Positions 1-5,486 of a DNA stretch of 5,924 nucleotides are shown one piece after another. Origin of the DNA: Leptotrichia sp. oral taxon 215 (GTDB taxonomy: Bacteria; Fusobacteriota; Fusobacteriia; Fusobacteriales; Leptotrichiaceae). Each line of letters begins with the position of its first letter. The stretch's first letter is position 1. Under the pieces are notes generated by a model, which worked only from the letters and a program-made list of their open reading frames with translations, ran no database searches and was not told where the DNA came from. The DNA lies in assembly GCA_905371725.1 (NCBI GenBank), contig CAJPML010000079.1:1-5924 (forward strand). The letters run 5' to 3'. The translations under genes were made by a program, and so were the position numbers.

Positions 1-39
1 ATCATGAGTTTCTACATTTTCTAATTTTGTCGCAATATA

Positions 40-61
40 TTATACAATCTATGTTGTAAAA
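40..61. promoter_or_regulatory. possible autoregulatory dyad at the lysR promoter
   Basis: TACAA (43-47) and TTGTA (54-58) form a 5-bp dyad with a 6-nt spacer. The match resumes one base further out, with TT at 40-41 against AA at 60-61. The right arm overlaps the proposed -35 element of the LysR gene, a usual place for autorepression by LysR-type regulators. It does not fit the classical T-N11-A spacing, and such dyads are common by chance in AT-rich DNA, so the call is weak. Confidence 0.25.
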
Positions 62-82
62 AAAATATTTTTGGTTTATAAT
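54..82 (+). promoter_or_regulatory. sigma-70 type promoter of the LysR gene
   Basis: TTGTAA (54-59) and a perfect TATAAT (77-82) are separated by 17 bp. This places a start site near 89 and gives a leader of about 80 nt before the LysR ATG at 171. The -35 matches four of six consensus bases. The AT-rich background raises the chance of a fortuitous match, but both spacing and -10 are ideal. Confidence 0.6.
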
Positions 83-170
83 ATAAATAATTAATCATAT
101 AGACTAAAAATAATGAAATTTTTCAATAAAAATTTTAATCACAAATAAAGTATACGAAAGGGAGTTAACT

Positions 171-1058
171 ATGATAAATGATGTTTATAATTTGTTTTTA
201 AAAGTAGTTGAAACAGGTAGTATTTCAAAGGCTGCAAACGAATTATTCATTTCTCAGCCGGCGTTATCTCAGCAACTGAAGAAATTGGAAAAAGAATTCA
301 ATGCGAAGCTGTTTACACGAAGCAACAAAGGCATTGAACTTACAAAAGAAGGAAAAATTGTATATAAATATTTTACAATGTTTGAGGAATGTCTGGAGGA
401 GATGAAGGGAGAAATAGAGGACGCAAAGAACAATGTAGTGAAAATAAGAATATCAGCCGTGTCTACAATATGTAATTATTCCCTTCCATGTGTCGTTTAT
501 CATTTGAAAAAGCACTATCCAAATGTTTCGGTTGAACTGAACAGCAGGGAAAGCAGTTTTGTTATAGAAGAAGAACTTCTGAGGGAAAGATGTGATATAG
601 GATTTATAACGGAAAATTTTAATAATAATGAAACTTTGGCAGGAAAAAAAATATTTGAGGAAAAAATTGTACTTGTTGCTTCAAATATTTCAGGCTCGTT
701 TCCAGATTCGATAAAAATAAAGGAACTTAGTAAATATGATCTTATAAGAATGTCAGGAGAAAATGAAGTTGTAAAAATTGTAACAAAATTTATTAACAAT
801 TTTGAAAATTTTAAGTTTACATATAATCTTGAAAGTGTAGATGCAATAAAATCATGCATCATTAATGGATATGGAATGGCATTTTTACCTTATTCTACAA
901 TAAAAAAGGAACTTTATCATAAAGAAGTAAAAATTGTGGATATTGAAAAAATATCTATAATCCAGAATATAAGTATGATAAAAAGAACTTCTCATACTGG
1001 CGGTTTGAAAAGGGTAATTTCCTATATGGAAAAATACATAAAGAAGATTATTTGCTGA
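171..1058 (+). CDS. LysR family transcriptional regulator
   Basis: This 295-residue protein has the length and layout of a LysR-type regulator. The N-terminal winged helix-turn-helix (about residues 1-60) shows the family pattern: GSISKAANEL at 16-25, SQPALSQQLKKLE at 28-40 and LFTR at 47-50. A linker helix (about 60-85) leads to a periplasmic-binding-protein-like effector domain (about 88-290). The ATG at 171 follows AAAGGGAG (157-164) by 6 nt and leaves the usual 15 residues before the conserved Gly-Ser, so the start is secure. The gene converges on, and overlaps by 11 nt, the small sulfur-carrier gene. The effector cannot be read from the sequence. Candidate targets are its own promoter, the sulfur-carrier gene, the transporter operon, or a gene left of the window. 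Family assignment is firm; the regulon is inference. Confidence 0.95.
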   Translation: MINDVYNLFLKVVETGSISKAANELFISQPALSQQLKKLEKEFNAKLFTRSNKGIELTKEGKIVYKYFTMFEECLEEMKGEIEDAKNNVVKIRISAVSTICNYSLPCVVYHLKKHYPNVSVELNSRESSFVIEEELLRERCDIGFITENFNNNETLAGKKIFEEKIVLVASNISGSFPDSIKIKELSKYDLIRMSGENEVVKIVTKFINNFENFKFTYNLESVDAIKSCIINGYGMAFLPYSTIKKELYHKEVKIVDIEKISIIQNISMIKRTSHTGGLKRVISYMEKYIKKIIC

Positions 1059-1263
1059 TAGTGATTTCCCATACACCTTCTATGACTTCTTCCGATGAAT
1101 ATTTAAACTTATTCAGATGACAGTAATACTCAATATTTTCTACAGCAAGGTTATGGTCTGTGACAAGAAGAATTTTCTCTCCTTCTAAAATGAGAGAGTG
1201 TTTTGCTTTAAGTTTTATCAGGGGAATGGGACAACCATATCCCAGACAATCAATTTTAATCAT
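1048..1263 (-). CDS. TusA/YeeD-like sulfurtransferase (sulfur-carrier protein)
   Basis: This 71-residue protein belongs to the TusA (SirA/YedF/YeeD) family. The N-terminus carries the signature DCLGYGCPIPLIKLK (residues 5-19). Cys11 in the CPxP motif is the family's persulfide-carrying residue, and Cys6 is a second cysteine as in DCxGxxCPxP members. The short length and the WEITISK end resemble the YeeD/TsuB branch, which works with the membrane thiosulfate channel YeeE/TsuA, more than the 81-residue tRNA-thiolation TusA of E. coli. No YeeE-like channel is present in the window. The ATG (complement of 1261-1263) is preceded by AAGGAAAGGAAG (complement of 1268-1279), a good ribosome site. The gene appears to be a single-gene unit with its own promoter, convergent with the LysR gene. 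The family is firm; the sulfur-donor pathway is unknown, and a role with thiosulfate or selenium is inference. Confidence 0.9.
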   Translation of the reverse strand: MIKIDCLGYGCPIPLIKLKAKHSLILEGEKILLVTDHNLAVENIEYYCHLNKFKYSSEEVIEGVWEITISK

Positions 1264-1296
1264 AAAACTTCCTTTCCTTGGGACTTTTATTTATAG

Positions 1297-1351
1297 TAGA
1301 CTATTTGAAAATTTATATGTTTATTATACTATATAAATTTCAAATAGTCTA
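1297..1351. repeat. interrupted inverted repeat (22/21-bp arms), probable operator
   Basis: The left arm (1297-1318) begins TAGACTATTTGAAA. The right arm (1331-1351) is its reverse complement apart from one extra A in the left arm. The arms are separated by 12 nt. The repeat spans the proposed leftward promoter from the -35 to about +20, so a bound dimer or tetramer could block transcription of the sulfur-carrier gene. The outer part of the right arm is itself a dyad, AAATAG-T-CTATTT (1342-1354). Alternatively, as RNA read rightward it could fold into a hairpin followed by TTTT (1352-1355) and stop read-through from the LysR gene. The structure is directly visible; its function is inferred. 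Confidence 0.8.
1323..1351 (-). promoter_or_regulatory. leftward promoter of the sulfur-carrier gene
   Basis: On the minus strand, TAGACT (complement of 1346-1351, four of six -35 consensus bases) and a perfect TATAAT (complement of 1323-1328) are 17 bp apart. This predicts a start near 1316 and a leader of about 53 nt. The -35 falls in the right arm of the inverted repeat and the -10 in its spacer, so the promoter and the repeat probably form one regulatory unit. Confidence 0.5.
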
Positions 1352-1406
1352 TTTTATATTAATAACATCCTATAATTAATATATATGGAATAAAGGAAAA
1401 ATAAAT

Positions 1407-1426
1407 ATTACATTTGAAAATCAAAT
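1407..1426. promoter_or_regulatory. upstream half-site ATTACATTT and overlapping dyad
   Basis: ATTACATTT (1407-1415) repeats exactly the right arm of the palindrome at 1511-1530, about 90-97 bp before the proposed transporter start site. It overlaps a second small dyad, ATTTGA-AAA-TCAAAT (1412-1426). The 10-mer ATTTGAAAAT at 1412-1421 also occurs in the left arm of the large inverted repeat (1303-1312). This could be an auxiliary operator for the same regulator that binds downstream, but a 9-nt A/T-rich match alone is modest evidence. Confidence 0.35.
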
Positions 1427-1469
1427 AAGAGAAATAAAAAAGGTTAATAATTATTTATGTTTTTGTGTG

Positions 1470-1497
1470 TTGACAAATTAAATTTTTGAGGTATAAT
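1470..1497 (+). promoter_or_regulatory. consensus promoter of the ABC transporter operon
   Basis: Perfect TTGACA (1470-1475) and perfect TATAAT (1492-1497) are separated by 16 bp. The expected start site is near 1504, which gives a leader of about 69 nt before the binding-protein ATG. Both hexamers match the housekeeping sigma consensus fully and the preceding DNA is A/T-tract-rich, so the promoter should be strong unless repressed. The palindrome just downstream is well placed for such repression. Confidence 0.85.
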
Positions 1498-1510
1498 TCG
1501 ATTATAGAGT

Positions 1511-1530
1511 AAATGTAATGGATTACATTT
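1511..1530. promoter_or_regulatory. perfect 9+9 palindrome, probable operator in the transporter leader
   Basis: AAATGTAAT (1511-1519) and ATTACATTT (1522-1530) are exact inverted repeats around a GG centre, at roughly +8 to +27 of the proposed transcript. The two-base centre makes a poor RNA loop, which favours a DNA-binding site for a dimeric repressor over a terminator. The TGTAAT..ATTACA core loosely resembles TAAT-ATTA sites of metal-sensing Fur-family regulators, but those have an odd-length centre, so no regulator is assigned. Its position suggests a roadblock or repression of initiation. Confidence 0.65.
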
Positions 1531-1572
1531 TTGGTATTAAATTAGAAAAAATATATATTTTAAGGAGGAAAA

Positions 1573-2631
1573 ATGAAAAAGATTTTATTATTGACAAGCC
1601 TGTTACTATGTCTATTCCTAGTATCATGTGGAAAAAGCGAAGAGAAAAAAGAAGATGCACCTAAAGGTGGTAAGAACACTTTGGTTGTGTATTCTAATTC
1701 CTTGACTGATGGAAGGGGAGAATGGTTAAAGGAAAAAGCAAAAGCTGCAGGATTTGAACTGGAATTTGTAGATGCAGGTGGAGGAGAAATAACGAACAGA
1801 CTTATCGCTGAAAAGAATAATCCTATAGCAGATATAGTTTTTGGGCCTAACCAGATGGATTTTTCAAATATGAAAAAAGAAGGTGTTCTGGAACAGTATG
1901 TTCCAAAATGGGCGGCTGATGTAACAGATGGTCTGAATGATAAAGACGGTTACTTTCATGCAATTGTAAAACAGGCAATACTTATGGTATACGGAGAAAA
2001 TCAGTATAATGCAGGTAATGCCCCTAAAGACTGGACAGATTTAGCGACAAAACCTGAATTTAAAGGAAAATATGAAGTGCCTTCATCATTGGGAGGAGGG
2101 ACTACAAGAGTTGTAATTTCAGGTATTTTATCAAGATACAGAGATCCTAATGGAGAACTTGGAATTTCTGAAGCTGGATGGAAAATGATAACAGAGTACT
2201 TTAAAAACGGGGTTCCATCTGAAAAAGGTGTAGATTTATTTTCAAAAATTGCTGATAAAAAAGTTGGAATGGGACAGATTTGGTCAAGTGGAATAGCAGG
2301 AAGAGAGGAGCAGTATAAAATAAAAGTAGGAATAGTAAGACCTGAAATTGGAGTGCCTTTTGTTATTGAAGGATTTGGAATTGTAAAAGGAACTAAAAAT
2401 CTTGAAAAGGCTAAAGCATTTGTTGAATGGTTCGGTTCTCCTGAAATTCAGTCAGAATGGTCTAAAAAATTTACAAGTATGCCTGCAAATAAAAAAGCAT
2501 TAGAATTGTCAGATCCTAAAATAATAGAATTTGAAAAGTCATTTACAAAAAAACAGGATTTAGACTGGGAATTTATAGCAGAAAATATTAATAAATGGAC
2601 AGAAAAAATTGAACTTGATGTATTGCAATAA
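1573..2631 (+). CDS. ABC transporter solute-binding lipoprotein (FbpA/AfuA-like)
   Basis: This 352-residue protein is the extracytoplasmic binding component of the importer encoded next. A lipoprotein signal is clear: MKK, a hydrophobic stretch (4-17) and the lipobox LVSC, with Cys19 as the lipidated residue. A charged linker follows (about 20-34), then a type II periplasmic-binding fold from NTLVVYSNS. The pattern through GIVKGTKNLEKAKAFVEWF near the C-terminus is that of the Fe3+/AfuA/phosphonate-type binding proteins. No adjacent tyrosine pair, the usual ferric ligand in FbpA proteins, is present anywhere. A glycine-rich SSLGGGTTR (171-179) could contact an anionic group such as phosphate; that is inference. 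The ATG follows AGGAGG (1563-1568) by 4 nt. It is the first gene of the operon, directly after a consensus promoter and palindrome, and is followed by a hairpin that probably keeps its expression above that of the other subunits. The substrate is unproven. Confidence 0.9.
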   Translation: MKKILLLTSLLLCLFLVSCGKSEEKKEDAPKGGKNTLVVYSNSLTDGRGEWLKEKAKAAGFELEFVDAGGGEITNRLIAEKNNPIADIVFGPNQMDFSNMKKEGVLEQYVPKWAADVTDGLNDKDGYFHAIVKQAILMVYGENQYNAGNAPKDWTDLATKPEFKGKYEVPSSLGGGTTRVVISGILSRYRDPNGELGISEAGWKMITEYFKNGVPSEKGVDLFSKIADKKVGMGQIWSSGIAGREEQYKIKVGIVRPEIGVPFVIEGFGIVKGTKNLEKAKAFVEWFGSPEIQSEWSKKFTSMPANKKALELSDPKIIEFEKSFTKKQDLDWEFIAENINKWTEKIELDVLQ

Positions 2632-2661
2632 ATGAAATTTAAAATTCAAAAGTTATATAAG

Positions 2662-2707
2662 AAGAGCTTCTTTATTGGATTTCATCTGAAATAAAGAAGC
2701 TCTTTTT
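2662..2707 (+). terminator. intercistronic hairpin, partial terminator or mRNA stabiliser
   Basis: The arms 2662-2676 and 2690-2704 pair perfectly over 15 bp (AGAGCTTCTTTATT core) around a 13-nt loop, followed by a T-run at 2703-2707. This is the form of an intrinsic terminator, but the stem is AT-rich toward the loop and the T-run is only five long. The ATPase ribosome site begins 4 nt later and there is no room for a new promoter. Read-through must therefore express the ATPase, permease and phosphodiesterase. Such hairpins after a binding-protein gene commonly raise its transcript level relative to the membrane subunits. Confidence 0.75.
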
Positions 2708-2724
2708 GAAAGGGAGCACGAATA

Positions 2725-3741
2725 ATGATAGATTTTAAGAATATAGAAATAAAATTTGGTGATTTCATAGCCATACCTGATTTGACAATGAGTATATATG
2801 AGGGAGAATTCTTTACTCTTCTGGGGCCTTCAGGATGTGGGAAAACAACGACTTTAAGAAGCCTTGTAGGATTTATAAATCCTTCGAAAGGAAAAATACT
2901 TATAGATGACATGGATGTTACAAATGTTCCTATTGAAGACAGAAAAATAGGAATGGTTTTTCAGAGTTATGCACTTTTTCCTACAATGACTGTTTATGAA
3001 AATATCGCCTTTGGTTTGAAAGTGAGAAAAGAAACAAAGGAAGAAATTGATGAAAAAGTAAAAGATATAGCTCAGAAAGTCGATTTGGATGAAATCCAAC
3101 TGAAAAAAAAGGTTTCTGAACTTTCTGGAGGGCAGCAGCAGAGAGTAGCCATAGCAAGAGCTCTTGTATTGAAGCCAAAAATTCTTGTTTTAGATGAACC
3201 ACTTTCAAATTTAGATGCAAAGCTTCGTGTACAGCTGAGAACAGAGCTGAAGGTCTTACAGAAAAAATTTGGAATAACAACAATTTATGTTACGCATGAT
3301 CAGGAAGAAGCTTTGACGTTATCAGACAGGATAGCAGTTTTCAATAAAGGAATAGTGGAGCAGATTGGAACGCCTGAGGAAATATATAATCAGTCAAAAA
3401 CGGAATTTGTATGTAATTTTATTGGAGATATAAATGTAATTGAAAAAAATTTACTTCAGAAATTTAATGAGGAACATAACACTGACTATGATATAAATAA
3501 AAAAGGATACATAAGAACAGAAAAAATAAGAAGTATAAAAAATGATGAAAAAGAAAGTATGGAAATAGAAGGAAGAGTAGTAGATAAGGAATTTTATGGG
3601 ATGTTTACAAAATATTTAATAGATATAGATGGAAGTAAACTGAAAAAAATGGGGAAAAATGATGGAAATGAAAACTACGAGATAGGTGATATATTAAGTT
3701 TATACATTAATAAACATGATGTATTGCAGTATAAGGAGTGA
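2725..3741 (+). CDS. ABC transporter ATP-binding protein (FbpC/PotA-like)
   Basis: This 338-residue ATPase powers the importer from the cytoplasmic face. All nucleotide-binding motifs are intact: Walker A GPSGCGKTT (34-42), Q-loop Gln80 in VFQSYALFP, signature LSGGQQQR (133-140), Walker B ILVLDEP (153-159) with catalytic Glu158, D-loop SNLD (161-164) and switch His191 in VTHDQEEA. After the ATPase core, FVCNFIGDIN (228-237) leads to a TOBE-like C-terminal domain (about 255-335, with GYIRTEKIRS at 261-270), which often has a regulatory or substrate-linked role in this subfamily. The length is typical of FbpC, PotA and UgpC proteins. The ATG follows AGGGAG (2711-2716) by 8 nt. The permease gene starts 5 nt after the stop, so the two are almost certainly translated from one message. 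The substrate cannot be read from this subunit. Confidence 0.95.
   Translation: MIDFKNIEIKFGDFIAIPDLTMSIYEGEFFTLLGPSGCGKTTTLRSLVGFINPSKGKILIDDMDVTNVPIEDRKIGMVFQSYALFPTMTVYENIAFGLKVRKETKEEIDEKVKDIAQKVDLDEIQLKKKVSELSGGQQQRVAIARALVLKPKILVLDEPLSNLDAKLRVQLRTELKVLQKKFGITTIYVTHDQEEALTLSDRIAVFNKGIVEQIGTPEEIYNQSKTEFVCNFIGDINVIEKNLLQKFNEEHNTDYDINKKGYIRTEKIRSIKNDEKESMEIEGRVVDKEFYGMFTKYLIDIDGSKLKKMGKNDGNENYEIGDILSLYINKHDVLQYKE
3733..3738 (+). promoter_or_regulatory. ribosome binding site that fixes the permease start
   Basis: AAGGAG (3733-3738) ends 8 nt before ATG 3747. A GTG at 3738 is in the same frame but would overlap this site by its first base, and no other Shine-Dalgarno sequence lies upstream. 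The ATG at 3747 is therefore the better start, and the ribosome site lies inside the last codons of the ATPase gene. Confidence 0.85.
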
Positions 3742-3746
3742 TAAAT

Positions 3747-5450
3747 ATGAAAAGAAATATTTCTGTTTCAAAAATTCTTTCATATTTGATGTACGGGATA
3801 ATCATATGGTTTGTAGTTGCATTTCTTATATATCCTAATTTAAATATACTGAAGATGATATTTTTCAGAAATGGTTCATTTAAACTGGATTCCTTGAAAA
3901 GGCTATTTTCTTCTGCAAGAGCGGTAAGAAGTTTAAAAAATAGTTTCATACTTGCAACAACTTTATTATTTACAGTCAATATAATAGGTATATTTTTAGT
4001 TCTTGTTGTAGATTATTTTGATATAAAGGGAGCAAAAATTTTAAAATTAGGCTATATGACTACACTTATATATGGTGGAGTTGTACTGGCTTCAGGATAT
4101 AAGTTTGTATATGGAGCAAATGGAATAATGACAAAAATACTTGTTTCAATTTTTCCAAATTTTAATGCAGGATGGTTTGAAGGCTATGGAGCTGTAGCTT
4201 TTGTAATGACTTTTGCAATAACATCAAATCATGTAATTTTTTTATCAAATGCAATAAGAAAAATAGATTATTCGACTATAGAGGCGGCTAAAAATATGGG
4301 AGCTTCCCAGTTTTATATTTTGAGAAAAGTTGTATTACCTGTATTAAAACCTACTATATATGCAATTACAGTTTTACTTTATATTACAGGACTTGGAGCA
4401 ACATCAGCCCCATTAATTGTCGGTGGGAAAAAATTTCAGACGATAGGTCCTATGATACTGACTTTTTCACAAACAGTAAGCTCAAGGGATCTGGCGGCAG
4501 TTCTGGCACTGATATTGGGAATTGCAACACTCATTTTACTTTCATTTATGATATATTTTGAAAGAAAAGGTAACTTTATGTCGGTTTCCAAGACAAAGTC
4601 AGTCATTGTAAAGCAGAAAATAAATAATCCATTAATTAAAATTATAGTACATCTATTTGCTTATTTGCTGTTTTTTATATATATAATTCCAGTAATATTT
4701 GTAATAATATTTTCCTTTACAAATTCTAGAAGTATTTCAAGCGGAGCTATTACAGGATTTACATTTCAGAACTATATAGATGTATTTTCAAGTTTTGATG
4801 TATTAAAACCTTTTGTTACCAGTGTCTTTTATTCAGCCGGTGCTTCCATACTTGTTGTGATACTGACACTTGGTGTATCAAGAATATTGCATAAATACAA
4901 AAATATATGGGCTTTGATACTTGAATATATGATGCTTATTCCATGGGTTCTTCCATCCACACTGATTGCTATAGGGCTTATTACAGCTTTTGATAAGAAA
5001 AATATTCTGGCTTTCAATAATATACTGACAGGAACAATATGGCTTCTACTTATTGCTTATGTAATAGTAAAAATTCCATTTTCGTTAAGAATGTTAAAAG
5101 CTACATTTTTTAGTATTGATAATGAACTTGAAGAAGCGGCGACAAGTCTTGGTGCTTCTCCTTTCTATACATTCAGAAAGGTAATATTTCCTATTATACT
5201 ACCTTCTGCAATGGCGATTTTGGCACTGAATTTTAATAGTCTGCTGGCAGATTATGACTTGACAGTATTTTTATATCACCCTCTACTAAAAACATTAGGA
5301 ATTGTGATAAGAAGCAGTACGGACTCTACTCAGAACTTGAAGGACTCTCAAGCAGTTGCACTTGTCTATTCGGTAATACTTATGATAATTGCATCGGTAA
5401 CACTGTATCTTATATACGGAAGAAGCGAAAAGTCAGTCAGTAAAAAATAG
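3747..5450 (+). CDS. fused two-domain ABC transporter permease (FbpB/AfuB-like)
   Basis: This 567-residue inner-membrane permease forms the translocation path with both half-channels in one chain. Two binding-protein-dependent permease domains are visible, each with the cytoplasmic EAA loop that docks on the ATPase: EAAKNMGAS (179-187) followed by VVLP, and EAATSLGAS (463-471) followed by VIFP. About twelve hydrophobic segments can be placed near 11-31, 66-89, 104-124, 146-166, 204-224, 250-270, 298-324, 355-378, 388-412, 428-446, 480-500 and 537-557. A polar linker at about 272-296 joins the halves. This fused layout is usual for FbpB, SfuB and AfuB and differs from paired permeases such as PotBC or UgpAE. 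The start at ATG 3747 is chosen over an in-frame GTG at 3738. The phosphodiesterase gene begins 36 nt after the stop with no terminator between. Family assignment is firm; the transported compound is not. Confidence 0.93.
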   Translation: MKRNISVSKILSYLMYGIIIWFVVAFLIYPNLNILKMIFFRNGSFKLDSLKRLFSSARAVRSLKNSFILATTLLFTVNIIGIFLVLVVDYFDIKGAKILKLGYMTTLIYGGVVLASGYKFVYGANGIMTKILVSIFPNFNAGWFEGYGAVAFVMTFAITSNHVIFLSNAIRKIDYSTIEAAKNMGASQFYILRKVVLPVLKPTIYAITVLLYITGLGATSAPLIVGGKKFQTIGPMILTFSQTVSSRDLAAVLALILGIATLILLSFMIYFERKGNFMSVSKTKSVIVKQKINNPLIKIIVHLFAYLLFFIYIIPVIFVIIFSFTNSRSISSGAITGFTFQNYIDVFSSFDVLKPFVTSVFYSAGASILVVILTLGVSRILHKYKNIWALILEYMMLIPWVLPSTLIAIGLITAFDKKNILAFNNILTGTIWLLLIAYVIVKIPFSLRMLKATFFSIDNELEEAATSLGASPFYTFRKVIFPIILPSAMAILALNFNSLLADYDLTVFLYHPLLKTLGIVIRSSTDSTQNLKDSQAVALVYSVILMIIASVTLYLIYGRSEKSVSKK

Positions 5451-5486
5451 TATTTAAGTTTAACGAAGAAAGGATAGAGAATAGAA

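Larger units (their letters stand above)
1264..1572. other. divergent control region between sulfur-carrier and transporter genes
   Basis: These 309 bases contain no convincing gene on either strand. They hold the leftward promoter and interrupted inverted repeat near the sulfur-carrier gene, an AT-rich central tract, the rightward consensus promoter, and the palindrome in the transporter leader, each listed separately. The sequence at 1441-1465, including the perfect palindrome AATAATTATT (1446-1455), lies about 40-60 bp before the proposed transporter start site. It is A/T-tract-rich enough to act as an UP-like element. No riboswitch fold was recognised. Confidence 0.7.

Noticed and set aside
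39..44. Leftward -10 (TATAAT on the minus strand) that could drive a gene left of the window, divergent from the LysR gene
   Set aside because: No acceptable -35 at 16-18 bp (only a T-run), and no start codon with a ribosome site is visible before the window edge.
1412..1426. ATTTGA-AAA-TCAAAT as an FNR/CRP-type site
   Set aside because: FNR and CRP sites need a longer central spacer (TTGAT-N4-ATCAA or similar); the 3-nt spacer does not fit.
1511..1532. The 1511-1530 palindrome with the following T residues as an intrinsic terminator or riboswitch hairpin
   Set aside because: The two-base centre gives a strained loop, the stem is almost all A-U, and the leader is too short for a known riboswitch. 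A DNA operator explains it better.
2981..3283. 100-residue open frame on the minus strand opposite the ATPase gene
   Set aside because: It lies fully inside a gene with intact ATPase motifs, has no ribosome site, and its sequence looks like a complement of the coding strand. The same applies to the other minus-strand frames at 515-862, 885-1076, 2682-2912, 2854-3099, 3707-3979, 4829-5017 and 5437-5622.
2617..3728. GATGTATTGCA repeated at the 3' ends of the binding-protein and ATPase genes (2617-2627 and 3718-3728)
   Set aside because: An 11-nt match in AT-biased coding DNA is expected by chance over 6 kb, and both copies simply encode Asp-Val-Leu-Gln in frame.
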